Source: Methanosarcinales archaeon (GTDB lineage: Archaea; Halobacteriota; Methanosarcinia; Methanosarcinales; Methanosarcinaceae). Taken from it: 5,846 nt of DNA. Below are positions 1 to 5,680 of the stretch, piece by piece (position 1 is the stretch's first letter; each line of letters opens with the position of its first letter). The notes beneath the pieces were generated by a model. The model made no database searches and was not told the origin of the DNA. It was given only the letters and a program-made list of their open reading frames with translations. Both the position numbers and the translations under genes were made by a program. The stretch covers positions 1 through 5,846 of the forward strand of contig JAAXQB010000031.1 in NCBI GenBank assembly GCA_012329085.1, written 5' to 3'.

Positions 1-35
1 ATGTTGATAAAGTTCTTTAATGGCTCATTTGAAAT

Positions 36-58
36 GCACATTTTCTTTGAAAATGTGC
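36..58. repeat. Perfect 10-bp inverted repeat with 3-base loop
   Basis: GCACATTTTC at 36-45 is followed by TTT and then its exact reverse complement GAAAATGTGC at 49-58. This would form a stable hairpin in RNA or single-stranded DNA. It could be the terminator of an upstream gene or a mobile-element end. There is no T-run directly after it, which argues against a simple intrinsic terminator. Confidence 0.7.
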
Positions 59-83
59 TATCTAAATTCTTTGATTTTTGATA

Positions 84-104
84 GCCTATTTGGAACAAAT
101 GGGC
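84..104. repeat. 9-bp hairpin with GAA loop
   Basis: GCCTATTTG at 84-92 pairs with CAAATGGGC at 96-104 around a GAA loop, with one T-G wobble pair. It lies 25 bases after the hairpin at 36-58, and both have three-base loops. The function is unknown. Confidence 0.6.
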
Positions 105-140
105 GTATATTGGATTTTAGCGAGATAATTTAGTTAAAAC

Positions 141-177
141 TTACAAAATTTAAAGAATTTACAAAATTTATAAATTT
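141..177. repeat. 12-bp direct repeat merging into a 14-bp palindrome
   Basis: TTACAAAATTTA occurs at 141-152 and again at 159-170, an 18-bp period. The second copy runs into the perfect palindrome AAATTTATAAATTT at 164-177. It could be a regulator site or contain an archaeal TATA element, but in sequence this AT-rich such patterns also arise by chance. Confidence 0.4.
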
Positions 178-220
178 ATTTTGCTATTTTCGTCAAGGGT
201 GCGGAACATAAATTAGAGTT

Positions 221-242
221 ATATTTATGCAATATTTATGCA
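221..242. promoter_or_regulatory. Tandem 11-bp direct repeat, candidate operator
   Basis: ATATTTATGCA is present twice back to back, at 221-231 and 232-242. The 11-bp period is close to one helical turn, so both copies would face the same side of the DNA, as expected for cooperative binding by a regulator. It lies about 115 bases upstream of the first lipoprotein start. A related string (ATATTTATTGCA) occurs once before the second paralogue, near 1551-1562. The operator role is inferred. Confidence 0.35.
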
Positions 243-320
243 TGAGAACTTATTGATGTGAATGTAAATTTTATAATAATTGTAAATCATATGGAATATT
301 ATACAAAAATTAAATAATAC

Positions 321-355
321 TTGATAAATTTATTAAAATATAAGGAGAAAATAAA
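321..355 (+). promoter_or_regulatory. Duplicated leader with Shine-Dalgarno, copy 1
   Basis: A 25-base stretch at 321-345 is identical to 1645-1669 in front of the second paralogue. It includes the near-palindromic TGATAAATTTATTA and ends in AAGGAG (342-347), which lies 8 bases before the ATG at 356. The Shine-Dalgarno decides that start. Conservation of the whole leader suggests it was copied with the gene and that its 5' UTR or operator may be shared. Confidence 0.75.
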
Positions 356-1414
356 ATGAAAAATAATAAAAATAAATGGAAAATATTCTCTGTGGCACTA
401 TCATTAATTTTAATTATAGTACTTACTTCTGGATGCTTAACAGCAGATCAAGAAGAACAGCCTCATCAACAGCAAGAAACAATTCCAGACCAAGAAGAAC
501 AGCCGCAAACACCAGAATTAATTCCAAAGCTAACAATCATTGGACCTCCTGGACCGCCATCGATACCCCTTGTATATATGGTTGAAAATGATAGATTATC
601 TCATATTGCAGAAGAAACAGAATTAGTAATATGGAAAAATCTTGATCAGCTTCGAGCCATCATTGCTGGACAAGAAGGCGATTTTGCAATAATGCCATCC
701 AATATTGCTGCCATGTTTTATAATAAAGAGATGGATATACAGCTTATTGATATTTCAGTTTGGAGCGTATTTGATATATTAAGTTCAGATCCTACTGTAG
801 AATCCATGGAAGATCTCAAAGGTGATAGAATTGCCATACCATTTGAAGGTGGAGTGCCAGATATATTATTTAGATATATTTCTGAAAGACAAGGTATTGA
901 TATTACTAAAGACATGGAAATATATTATGTCACAAATCCAGCACATTCAGCACGAATGTTGATAGAAGGTAAAGTTGATCATGCATTATCATTGGAACCA
1001 TTGACCACAACAGTTCTTTTAAAAGAAGAAGGTAGATTTCATCGAGTAATTGATTTATCTGAGGAGTGGCAAAATGTAGTTGGCGGAGAAGTGAGAACGC
1101 CAATAGCAGGAACAGTGGCACTTCCATCAATGCAGAAAAATCCTGAAGCAATTCGAGAATTCCAAAAGGAGTTTGAATTGGCAATTGCATGGATGATAGA
1201 AAATCCGGATGAAGCTGGAATTATCTCTGAAAAAAGATTGGGTTTTAATCCAACTGCTGTATCTAAATCCATTGCAAATACTGAATGGGAGTTTGTCACA
1301 GCAAGAGATGCAAGAGATGATTTGGAAGCCTTTTTTGGCATAATGTATAATTTTTCACCAAAAACTGTTGGAGGAAAAATGCCTGATGATGGATTTTACC
1401 ATGAGGGTTTCTAA
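356..1414 (+). CDS. ABC transporter substrate-binding lipoprotein, NitT/TauT-like (paralogue 1)
   Basis: The predicted product is 352 residues. It has a lysine-rich n-region (2-9), a hydrophobic core (11-23) and a lipobox LTSGC with the lipidated Cys at 27. A Gln/Glu/Pro-rich linker (30-56) contains the unit DQEEQP twice (31-36, 45-50). The periplasmic-binding fold starts near residue 58 with GPPGPPSIPLVYMVEND, the usual opening beta strand and helix of the NitT/TauT/NMT1-like binding proteins. Further shared blocks are IAGQEGDFAIMPSN, NPAHSAR, LEPLTTT and RTPIAGTVALP. Family membership rests on this pattern and on the adjacent NitT/TauT-type permease and ATPase; the ligand cannot be read from the sequence. 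The start is supported by AAGGAG 8 bases upstream. It is about 70% identical by eye to the product of 1680-2759, so it arose by tandem duplication. It probably delivers ligand to the single downstream permease. Confidence 0.9.
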   Translation: MKNNKNKWKIFSVALSLILIIVLTSGCLTADQEEQPHQQQETIPDQEEQPQTPELIPKLTIIGPPGPPSIPLVYMVENDRLSHIAEETELVIWKNLDQLRAIIAGQEGDFAIMPSNIAAMFYNKEMDIQLIDISVWSVFDILSSDPTVESMEDLKGDRIAIPFEGGVPDILFRYISERQGIDITKDMEIYYVTNPAHSARMLIEGKVDHALSLEPLTTTVLLKEEGRFHRVIDLSEEWQNVVGGEVRTPIAGTVALPSMQKNPEAIREFQKEFELAIAWMIENPDEAGIISEKRLGFNPTAVSKSIANTEWEFVTARDARDDLEAFFGIMYNFSPKTVGGKMPDDGFYHEGF

Positions 1415-1417
1415 TTA

Positions 1418-1440
1418 CATATAATTTATAAAATTATATG
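1418..1440 (+). terminator. Inverted repeat directly after paralogue 1, possible attenuator
   Basis: CATATAATTT (1418-1427), loop ATA, then its exact reverse complement AAATTATATG (1431-1440), beginning 3 bases after the stop codon. The stem is almost all A-T, so it would be weak. An A-rich rather than T-rich stretch follows, so it is not a textbook intrinsic terminator. It could partly uncouple the two paralogues or protect the upstream message. It overlaps a second palindrome, TATATGCATATA at 1435-1446. Confidence 0.35.
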
Positions 1441-1644
1441 CATATAGTAAAAAATAAATATAGAGAACTAAAGTTAAAAATATACAAATTTATTTATCAG
1501 AATACCAAATATATTTAATGATAATGGTGCTTGTAATATTTTACGGCATTATATTTATTGCAGCACTATAATTATAATTATACAAAAAATTATTTTCAAT
1601 AGTTATAGATTTTAAAAAATAGGGCATATAAATCATAACAACGA

Positions 1645-1679
1645 TTGATAAATTTATTAAAATATAAGGGGAAACGAAA
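1645..1679 (+). promoter_or_regulatory. Duplicated leader with Shine-Dalgarno, copy 2
   Basis: Bases 1645-1669 repeat 321-345 exactly. The Shine-Dalgarno here is AAGGGG (1666-1671), 8 bases before ATG 1680, the same spacing as in copy 1. This identifies 1680 as the ancestral start of the second paralogue even though an in-frame TAG follows 15 codons later. No comparable site precedes the later ATG at 1740. Confidence 0.75.
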
Positions 1680-2759
1680 ATGAAAAACGATATGAATAGC
1701 AAGAATAAAAGTAATAAGAATAAATAGAAAATAATTCCTATGGCATTGGTATTAATTTTAATGATTGTGTTTATTTCTGGATGCTTAACAGCAGACCAAG
1801 AAGAGCAGCCTCAGCAACAGCAAGAAATAATTCCAAACCAAGAACAGCTGCAAACGCCAGAATTAATTCCAAAATTAACTATCATGGGTCCACCGGGTCC
1901 ATTGTCTGTGCCACTTGCGTATATGGTCGAGAATGATAAATTAGCTCATATTGCAGAAGAAACAGATTTGATAATATGGAAAAATCTTGATCAACTTCGT
2001 GTTATTATCGCTGGACAAGAAGGGGATTTTGTAATAATGCCATCCAATCTTGCAGCTATGTTTTATAATAAAGAGATGGGCGTACAACTTCTTGATATCT
2101 CAATATGGAATGCTTTTCACATAATAAGCTCCAATCCTGACATAGATTCAATTGAAGACCTTAAAGGTGAAACAATAGCAATGCCACATAAAGGAGGTAT
2201 GCCAGATATAATATTTAGATACATCTCTGAAAGACAAGGTATTGATGTAGATACTGATTTAACAATTAATTATGCAATCAATCCTGCACATGCAGCACGA
2301 TTGTTAATGGAAGGTAATGTCAATCATGCATTTATACCAGAACCATTAGCTACTACTGCCATCATGAGGGGAAAAGGTCGATTTCATCGTGTAATTGATG
2401 TGTCTAAAGAGTGGAAAAATGTGACAGAAGGGGGAGCAAGAACTCCGATGGCAGGAACAGTAGCTTTACCCGCAATGCAAAACAATCCCGAGGCAATTAA
2501 AGCATTCCAATCTGAATTTAGATTGGCAATTGATTGGATGTTAGAAAATCCAAATTGTGCTGGCATTCTTGCTGAAGAAAAATTAGGTTTTAATGCAACG
2601 GCTGTATCAAAATCTACTGCAAACATCGAGTGGGAATTTGTCACAGCAAAAAATGCCAGAGAGGATTTGGAAGTCTTTTTTGGCATAATGCATAATTTTT
2701 CACCAAAATCTATTGGAGGAAAAATACTGGGTGATGGATTCTTCCATGAAGGAGTCTAA
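1680..2759 (+). CDS. ABC transporter substrate-binding lipoprotein, paralogue 2, with in-frame TAG
   Basis: Same fold, linker and motif order as paralogue 1 (GPPGPLSVPLAYMVEND, IAGQEGDFVIMPSN, NPAHAAR, PEPLATT, RTPMAGTVALP). The ancestral start is ATG 1680, set by AAGGGG 8 bases upstream. It encodes a lysine/asparagine-rich n-region of 15 residues and then TAG at 1725-1727, where paralogue 1 has TGG (Trp8). The next in-frame ATG is 1740, leaving a 339-residue product that starts MALVLILMIVFISGC. That keeps the lipobox (Cys15) but loses the charged n-region and has no Shine-Dalgarno. The remaining 339 codons have no other lesion, so the gene is either translated by readthrough or TAG recoding, translated by reinitiation at 1740, or inactivated only recently. 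Differences from paralogue 1 cluster in likely ligand-facing stretches (for example HKGGMPD against FEGGVPD), suggesting a different ligand preference. Confidence 0.8.
1725..1727 (+). other. In-frame TAG replacing a conserved Trp codon
   Basis: In the frame set by ATG 1680, codon 16 is TAG. The surrounding nucleotides align with paralogue 1 (AATAAATGGAAAATA there, AATAAATAGAAAATA here), so a single G-to-A change separates the two. Frame and homology continue across it. Confidence 0.9.
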
Positions 2760-2811
2760 TACAAAATACAATAATATCATATTTAAAAATATAAATGGAG
2801 CGTAATAAAAC

Positions 2812-3204
2812 ATGACAAAACATACAGAAAATAAGGGCACGCCAAAAATTGTTGGTAAAATTGCATTGAATGATATAGCAGAGTATCAAGACAACTCTGT
2901 TGTAAGTCGAACAATAATTGACAAAAGTGCAGGCACAGTAACCTTTTTTACCTTTGATAGTGGAGAAGGATTAAGCGAACATACAGCACCATTCGATGCA
3001 TTAGTATATATTGTTGATGGTGAAGCAGAAATTACAATCTCAGGAGAATTGTTTTCTATGGAAAAGGGGGAAATGATTATAATGCCTGCCAATGAACCGC
3101 ACGCTTTGAAAGCTATAAAAAGATTTAAAATGCTTTTAACAATGATTCGTCCAATAGAAGAATCAATAATCCAAGTTGAACATAAAAGTGAATGTTCAAT
3201 ATAA
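2812..3204 (+). CDS. Small single-domain cupin protein
   Basis: The predicted product is 130 residues, soluble and without a signal peptide. Cupin motif 1 spans 51-70 (G51, H57, G70) and motif 2 spans 86-97 (G86, P92, N94, H97). The ligand set is reduced: the second His of the usual HxH is Ala59, the usual Glu position is Ala63 with Asp62 next to it, and the closing Asn of motif 2 is missing. H57, H97 and perhaps D62 could still bind a metal. The HTAPFDALV wording is typical of a widespread subgroup of small anaerobe cupins with no assigned reaction. GGAG at 2797-2800 lies 11 bases before the ATG. The gene begins 52 bases after paralogue 2 and 74 bases before the permease, so it is probably in the same transcript. 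A role in binding or processing the imported ligand is inference. Confidence 0.88.
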   Translation: MTKHTENKGTPKIVGKIALNDIAEYQDNSVVSRTIIDKSAGTVTFFTFDSGEGLSEHTAPFDALVYIVDGEAEITISGELFSMEKGEMIIMPANEPHALKAIKRFKMLLTMIRPIEESIIQVEHKSECSI

Positions 3205-3278
3205 TTTTAGTAAAATTAGAATTATACATGATATTTAGATGAAATAAAGCATGTGTATTAATATTGTGAAAAATTATT

Positions 3279-4070
3279 ATGGAAGATTCTGCAGTTCAGT
3301 CATTACAATATAATCGCAAAGTGGTCTATTATGTAATAGGCATTTTGTGTCTTGTAGGGGTGTGGCATTTACTTTCAATGATATATCGCGAGGTTATAGT
3401 TCCATCTCCAATGGTAACCATATTTACACTATGGGGTCTTATTATAGAGGGAGATTTGTGGACACATCTTTGGATTAGTTTAAAGCGTTTAATAAGTGGG
3501 TTATTTCTGGGTAGTTTAGTTGGATTGGGCTTAGGTGTTGGAGCAGGATTAAATCAAAAATTACAAGCATTGTTAGAACCTGCACGATGGGCAGTTATGA
3601 CAATTCCTCCTGTGGTTATCGCAGTTATTGGCATGCTATGGTTTGGTATTGGGGCTACTAATGTTATATTTATGGCAGCAATTATTGTAGTGCCCTTCAC
3701 CTATGTAAGTGCGTTAGAGGGTATTTTATCTATAGATAAAAAGCTTATTGAAATGGCAGATGTTTTTAAAGTTCCTCCAAAAATGCTGTTAAAGGAGATA
3801 TATTTTCCAGGGATTGGATCTGCAATCATGGCAGGGCTTACTTTAGCGGCAGGTATTGGAGTTAGAGGGACAATTTTAGCAGAATTTATGGGGGCACATG
3901 ATGGAATTGGGCACAAACTTTCTTCCTCGTGGGTGCATCTTAATACGCCAGAACTTTTTGCATGGATTATTGTATGCTTTATTTTACTTGGAATATTAGA
4001 ATATGGAATTTTAAAACCAATTAGAACTCATCTTATGAAATGGAAAAAAGGAGTGCAAATAACAAAATGA
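3279..4070 (+). CDS. ABC transporter permease, NitT/TauT (SsuC/TauC) type
   Basis: The predicted product is 263 residues, the usual length for this family. Six membrane segments are visible at about 16-36, 69-91, 103-123, 127-148, 179-199 and 226-246. The cytoplasmic coupling (EAA) loop lies at about 158-178 (EMADVFKVPPKMLLKEIYFPG) and docks on the ATPase. VPSP (41-44) and the IPP of the third segment (109-111) are typical of NitT/TauT permeases. It should form a homodimer with two ATPase subunits. No convincing Shine-Dalgarno precedes ATG 3279, and I found no better in-frame start. The downstream ATPase begins inside its stop codon, so the two are translationally coupled. It is the only intact permease here and presumably serves both binding proteins. 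Confidence 0.93.
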   Translation: MEDSAVQSLQYNRKVVYYVIGILCLVGVWHLLSMIYREVIVPSPMVTIFTLWGLIIEGDLWTHLWISLKRLISGLFLGSLVGLGLGVGAGLNQKLQALLEPARWAVMTIPPVVIAVIGMLWFGIGATNVIFMAAIIVVPFTYVSALEGILSIDKKLIEMADVFKVPPKMLLKEIYFPGIGSAIMAGLTLAAGIGVRGTILAEFMGAHDGIGHKLSSSWVHLNTPELFAWIIVCFILLGILEYGILKPIRTHLMKWKKGVQITK

Positions 4071-4876
4071 TAAGCAAAATGATAAAATTTTCTAAAGTGA
4101 CCAAATCTTTTAATGGACAAAAGATATTAGATGATTTATCGTTTGAAGTAAAGCAAGGCGAAACCATTGGTATTTTGGGACAATCTGGAGTGGGGAAAAC
4201 TACTATTTTGAAGCTTATTACAAATACTATACAACCAGATTCTGGCACAATAGAAATTGTAAGTCCGAAAATAGGGTATGTATTCCAAGAACCAAGACTT
4301 TTGCCTTGGAGAACTTTAATTGAAAATATATCTCTTGTTCTTATGGTGAATGGAATGTCTAAAAAAGAAGCCAATAAAATATCTATTGGCTGGATTGAAA
4401 GATTGGAGCTTAATGGATTTGAAAATCATTATCCATCTCAACTTAGTGGAGGTATGGCACAACGCGTATCCATAGCAAGAGCATTTGCGATAGAGCCAAA
4501 AATATTGATAATGGATGAGCCGTTTAGTAACCTTGATATGAAGCTCAAAGGAAATCTTTTGACTATGGTGGAAGAGATGATTCAAGAATATCAAACTACT
4601 GTTGTTTATGTTACTCATGACCTTTTGGAAGCTGTAAGAATTTCCCATAGACTTTTTAGACTTATACCGGGTGGAATTATGCAAGAAATTGATTTTGATG
4701 AGAGGGAAGCTATTATTAAGAGTTTTATTTCAGGTCGAATTAAAAATGCTTTACGAAAAGATAAAAGTTTATATAAAAAAGATTCTGCGTTTTCAAAAGT
4801 TACCAATGATGTTAATAATAATTCAATGACTAATGAAATTAAAATGAATGCGTGTAAAGAGGATTTGTTTAGGTGA
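4067..4876 (+). CDS. ABC transporter ATP-binding protein, NitT/TauT (SsuB/TauB) type
   Basis: The predicted product is 269 residues from ATG 4067, which overlaps the permease stop as ATGA, with AAGGAG at 4048-4053. An in-frame ATG at 4040 would add 9 residues but lies upstream of that Shine-Dalgarno. All ATPase motifs are present: Walker A GQSGVGKTT (38-46), Q-loop Gln74 in YVFQEPRLLPW, signature LSGGMAQR (126-133), Walker B ILIMDEP (146-152) with catalytic Glu151, D-loop SNLD (154-157) and switch His184. The EPRLLPW wording after the Q-loop is characteristic of nitrate/sulfonate/taurine-type importers. Residues from about 222 to 269 form a Lys/Asn-rich tail without recognisable motifs. It powers import through the permease. 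The gene ends in a GTGA overlap with the GTPase, placing all three in one operon. Confidence 0.94.
   Translation: MISKMIKFSKVTKSFNGQKILDDLSFEVKQGETIGILGQSGVGKTTILKLITNTIQPDSGTIEIVSPKIGYVFQEPRLLPWRTLIENISLVLMVNGMSKKEANKISIGWIERLELNGFENHYPSQLSGGMAQRVSIARAFAIEPKILIMDEPFSNLDMKLKGNLLTMVEEMIQEYQTTVVYVTHDLLEAVRISHRLFRLIPGGIMQEIDFDEREAIIKSFISGRIKNALRKDKSLYKKDSAFSKVTNDVNNNSMTNEIKMNACKEDLFR
4859..4863 (+). promoter_or_regulatory. Shine-Dalgarno fixing the GTG start of the GTPase
   Basis: GAGGA ends 9 bases before GTG 4873 and lies inside the end of the ATPase gene. This supports the non-ATG start and translational coupling by the GTGA overlap. Confidence 0.65.
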
Positions 4877-5454
4877 AATTTATCACTGTTGCAGGTCCTC
4901 CTTCTTCTGGTAAGACTTCAGTCCTTATTCACACCATAAAACAATTATTGAATGATGGTGTTATGGTTGTTGTTGGTAAGATTGATTGCTTGGAAACATC
5001 TGATGGAAATCGATATCGAAGTATAGGGGTGCCTGTGGTAATAGGATTAGCAGACGACCTTTGCCCAGATTATTATTATGTGTCTAATTTAGAAGAAATT
5101 GTAATATGGGCAAAGAAAGAGCAAGCCGATATTGCTATCGTGGAAACAGCAGGACTCTGTCATAGATGTGCCCCAGCAATAGAAGGTTGTCCATCCATTG
5201 CCGTAGTTAATCACCTAAGTGGTATTGACACTCCAAGAAAAATAGGTCCAATGCTCTCTACTGCTGATTTGATTATACTTACCAAGGGAGATATAGTTTC
5301 GCAAGCAGAACGAGAAGTTTTTCGTCAAAAGGTAAGGATGGTAAATCCAACAGCAGAGATTCAAGAGGTTAATGGTTTGACTGGAAAAGGGTCTGCGAGA
5401 ATTAAATCAATAATGGTTGGTTGTCAGATAGAAGTACTTCATTTTATATATTAG
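4873..5454 (+). CDS. HypB/UreG-like SIMIBI GTPase, possible metallochaperone, C-terminus probably altered
   Basis: The predicted product is 193 residues, cytoplasmic. The P-loop is GPPSSGKTS (8-16). GKIDCLETSDGNRYRSIGVP (35-54) matches the layout of the HypB switch region. DDLC (61-64) corresponds to the HypB GKGCH segment, and ETAGLCHRCAP (91-101) to the HypB ENVGNLVCP segment. LTKGD (136-140) stands for the base-specifying NKxD. In E. coli HypB the G-domain metal site is Cys166, His167 and Cys198. Here Cys64 and Cys99 fall at the first and last of these, Pro65 replaces the His, and Cys96, His97 and Cys106 are extra. A metal-binding, cofactor-inserting GTPase is therefore likely, but the metal and client are unknown. 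After VNGLTGKG (167-173), where relatives continue, the last residues (about 184-193) look unrelated and may be encoded by the adjacent mobile element. It ends in TAG; a TAA follows five codons later. Confidence 0.82.
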   Translation: MKFITVAGPPSSGKTSVLIHTIKQLLNDGVMVVVGKIDCLETSDGNRYRSIGVPVVIGLADDLCPDYYYVSNLEEIVIWAKKEQADIAIVETAGLCHRCAPAIEGCPSIAVVNHLSGIDTPRKIGPMLSTADLIILTKGDIVSQAEREVFRQKVRMVNPTAEIQEVNGLTGKGSARIKSIMVGCQIEVLHFIY

Positions 5455-5470
5455 AAAAGTCATATATAAA

Positions 5471-5680
5471 GTGTCTAAAATGGATAAAAAACTATTAATC
5501 CTAAAGAGGATAAAAGTAAGAGAATTACATAAGAAAGGTTGGAGCAATCGTAGAATATCTTGTCTTATGTCCTCTAGTACAAAGAGTATTAGTAAATGGT
5601 TAAAAATAGATGAAGATGAAATAGAAGTTGATCAAAGAGGTTGGAAGAAAGGTATACAACGCTCATTCGTTCAATCATGA
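5471..5680 (+). CDS. Helix-turn-helix protein, transposase subunit A
   Basis: The predicted product is 69 residues, strongly basic. A homeodomain-like helix-turn-helix spans about 13-45 (IKVRELHKKGWSNRRIS, then a turn and SKWLK), the domain that recognises element ends in IS3/IS481-like transposases. The start could be GTG 5471 or the ATG at 5480; neither has a good Shine-Dalgarno. A TATA-like TTTTATATA at 5442-5450 sits about 21 bases before GTG 5471, so a leaderless archaeal-type message is possible. It overlaps the next ORF by ATGA. It could instead be an independent small regulator, but the overlap favours a transposase pair. Confidence 0.65.
   Translation: MSKMDKKLLILKRIKVRELHKKGWSNRRISCLMSSSTKSISKWLKIDEDEIEVDQRGWKKGIQRSFVQS

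Larger units (their letters stand above)
1..355. other. Gene-poor leader region upstream of the first binding protein
   Basis: No gene can be supported here. Frame 1 is open from the left edge to a TGA at 79-81 (26 codons, phenylalanine-rich) and could be the tail of an upstream gene, but I do not recognise it. The rest is very AT-rich and holds two short hairpins (36-58, 84-104), a 12-bp direct repeat (141-152, 159-170), a 14-bp palindrome (164-177), a small GC-richer island (191-206) and a tandem 11-bp repeat (221-242). The promoter for the transport locus presumably lies here, but AT-richness makes any single TATA or -10 assignment unreliable. Confidence 0.6.
1415..1679. other. Spacer between the two paralogues with possible gene remnant
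   Basis: This AT-rich spacer opens with an inverted repeat at 1418-1440 and ends with the duplicated leader (1645-1679). In between are two short open frames in different phases. One is ATG 1438 to TAA at 1516-1518 (26 residues, Lys/Tyr/Ile-rich). The other is open from 1464 and contains ATG 1518 with stop at 1571, whose last 17 residues are entirely hydrophobic. Neither has a Shine-Dalgarno. Together they resemble the basic N-terminus and first membrane helix of a permease broken by a frameshift, but AT-rich noncoding DNA often yields hydrophobic translations. Confidence 0.5.

Noticed and set aside
3..116. Minus-strand open stretch of about 38 codons running off the left edge
   Set aside because: It has no good start or ribosome-binding site and no recognised motif, and it competes with an equally unremarkable + strand frame.
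376..585. 69-codon open frame in another phase near the start of paralogue 1
   Set aside because: It overlaps the signal peptide and linker of the real gene, has no Shine-Dalgarno, and is rich in Arg/Ser/Thr in a way typical of an out-of-frame translation.
930..1190. 86-codon leucine-rich antisense open frame
   Set aside because: It is the shadow of a clearly coding + strand gene; the leucine-rich composition reflects the complement of its codons.
1039..1341. 100-codon antisense open frame inside paralogue 1, with a matching 100-codon one at 2384-2686 inside paralogue 2
   Set aside because: They look mutually conserved only because they are the opposite strand of two homologous genes. They have no upstream ribosome-binding site and no recognisable domain.
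1567..1582. TATAATTATAATTATA resembling tandem -10 boxes
   Set aside because: No properly spaced -35 element is visible, and strings like this are expected in such AT-rich spacers.
4040..4066. Upstream ATG 4040 as ATPase start
   Set aside because: It precedes the Shine-Dalgarno at 4048-4053; the ATGA overlap at 4067 fits better, though 4040 cannot be excluded.
4033..4374. 113-codon antisense open frame, with another at 4316-4684
   Set aside because: Both lie opposite the ATPase gene, whose Walker and signature motifs establish the coding strand.
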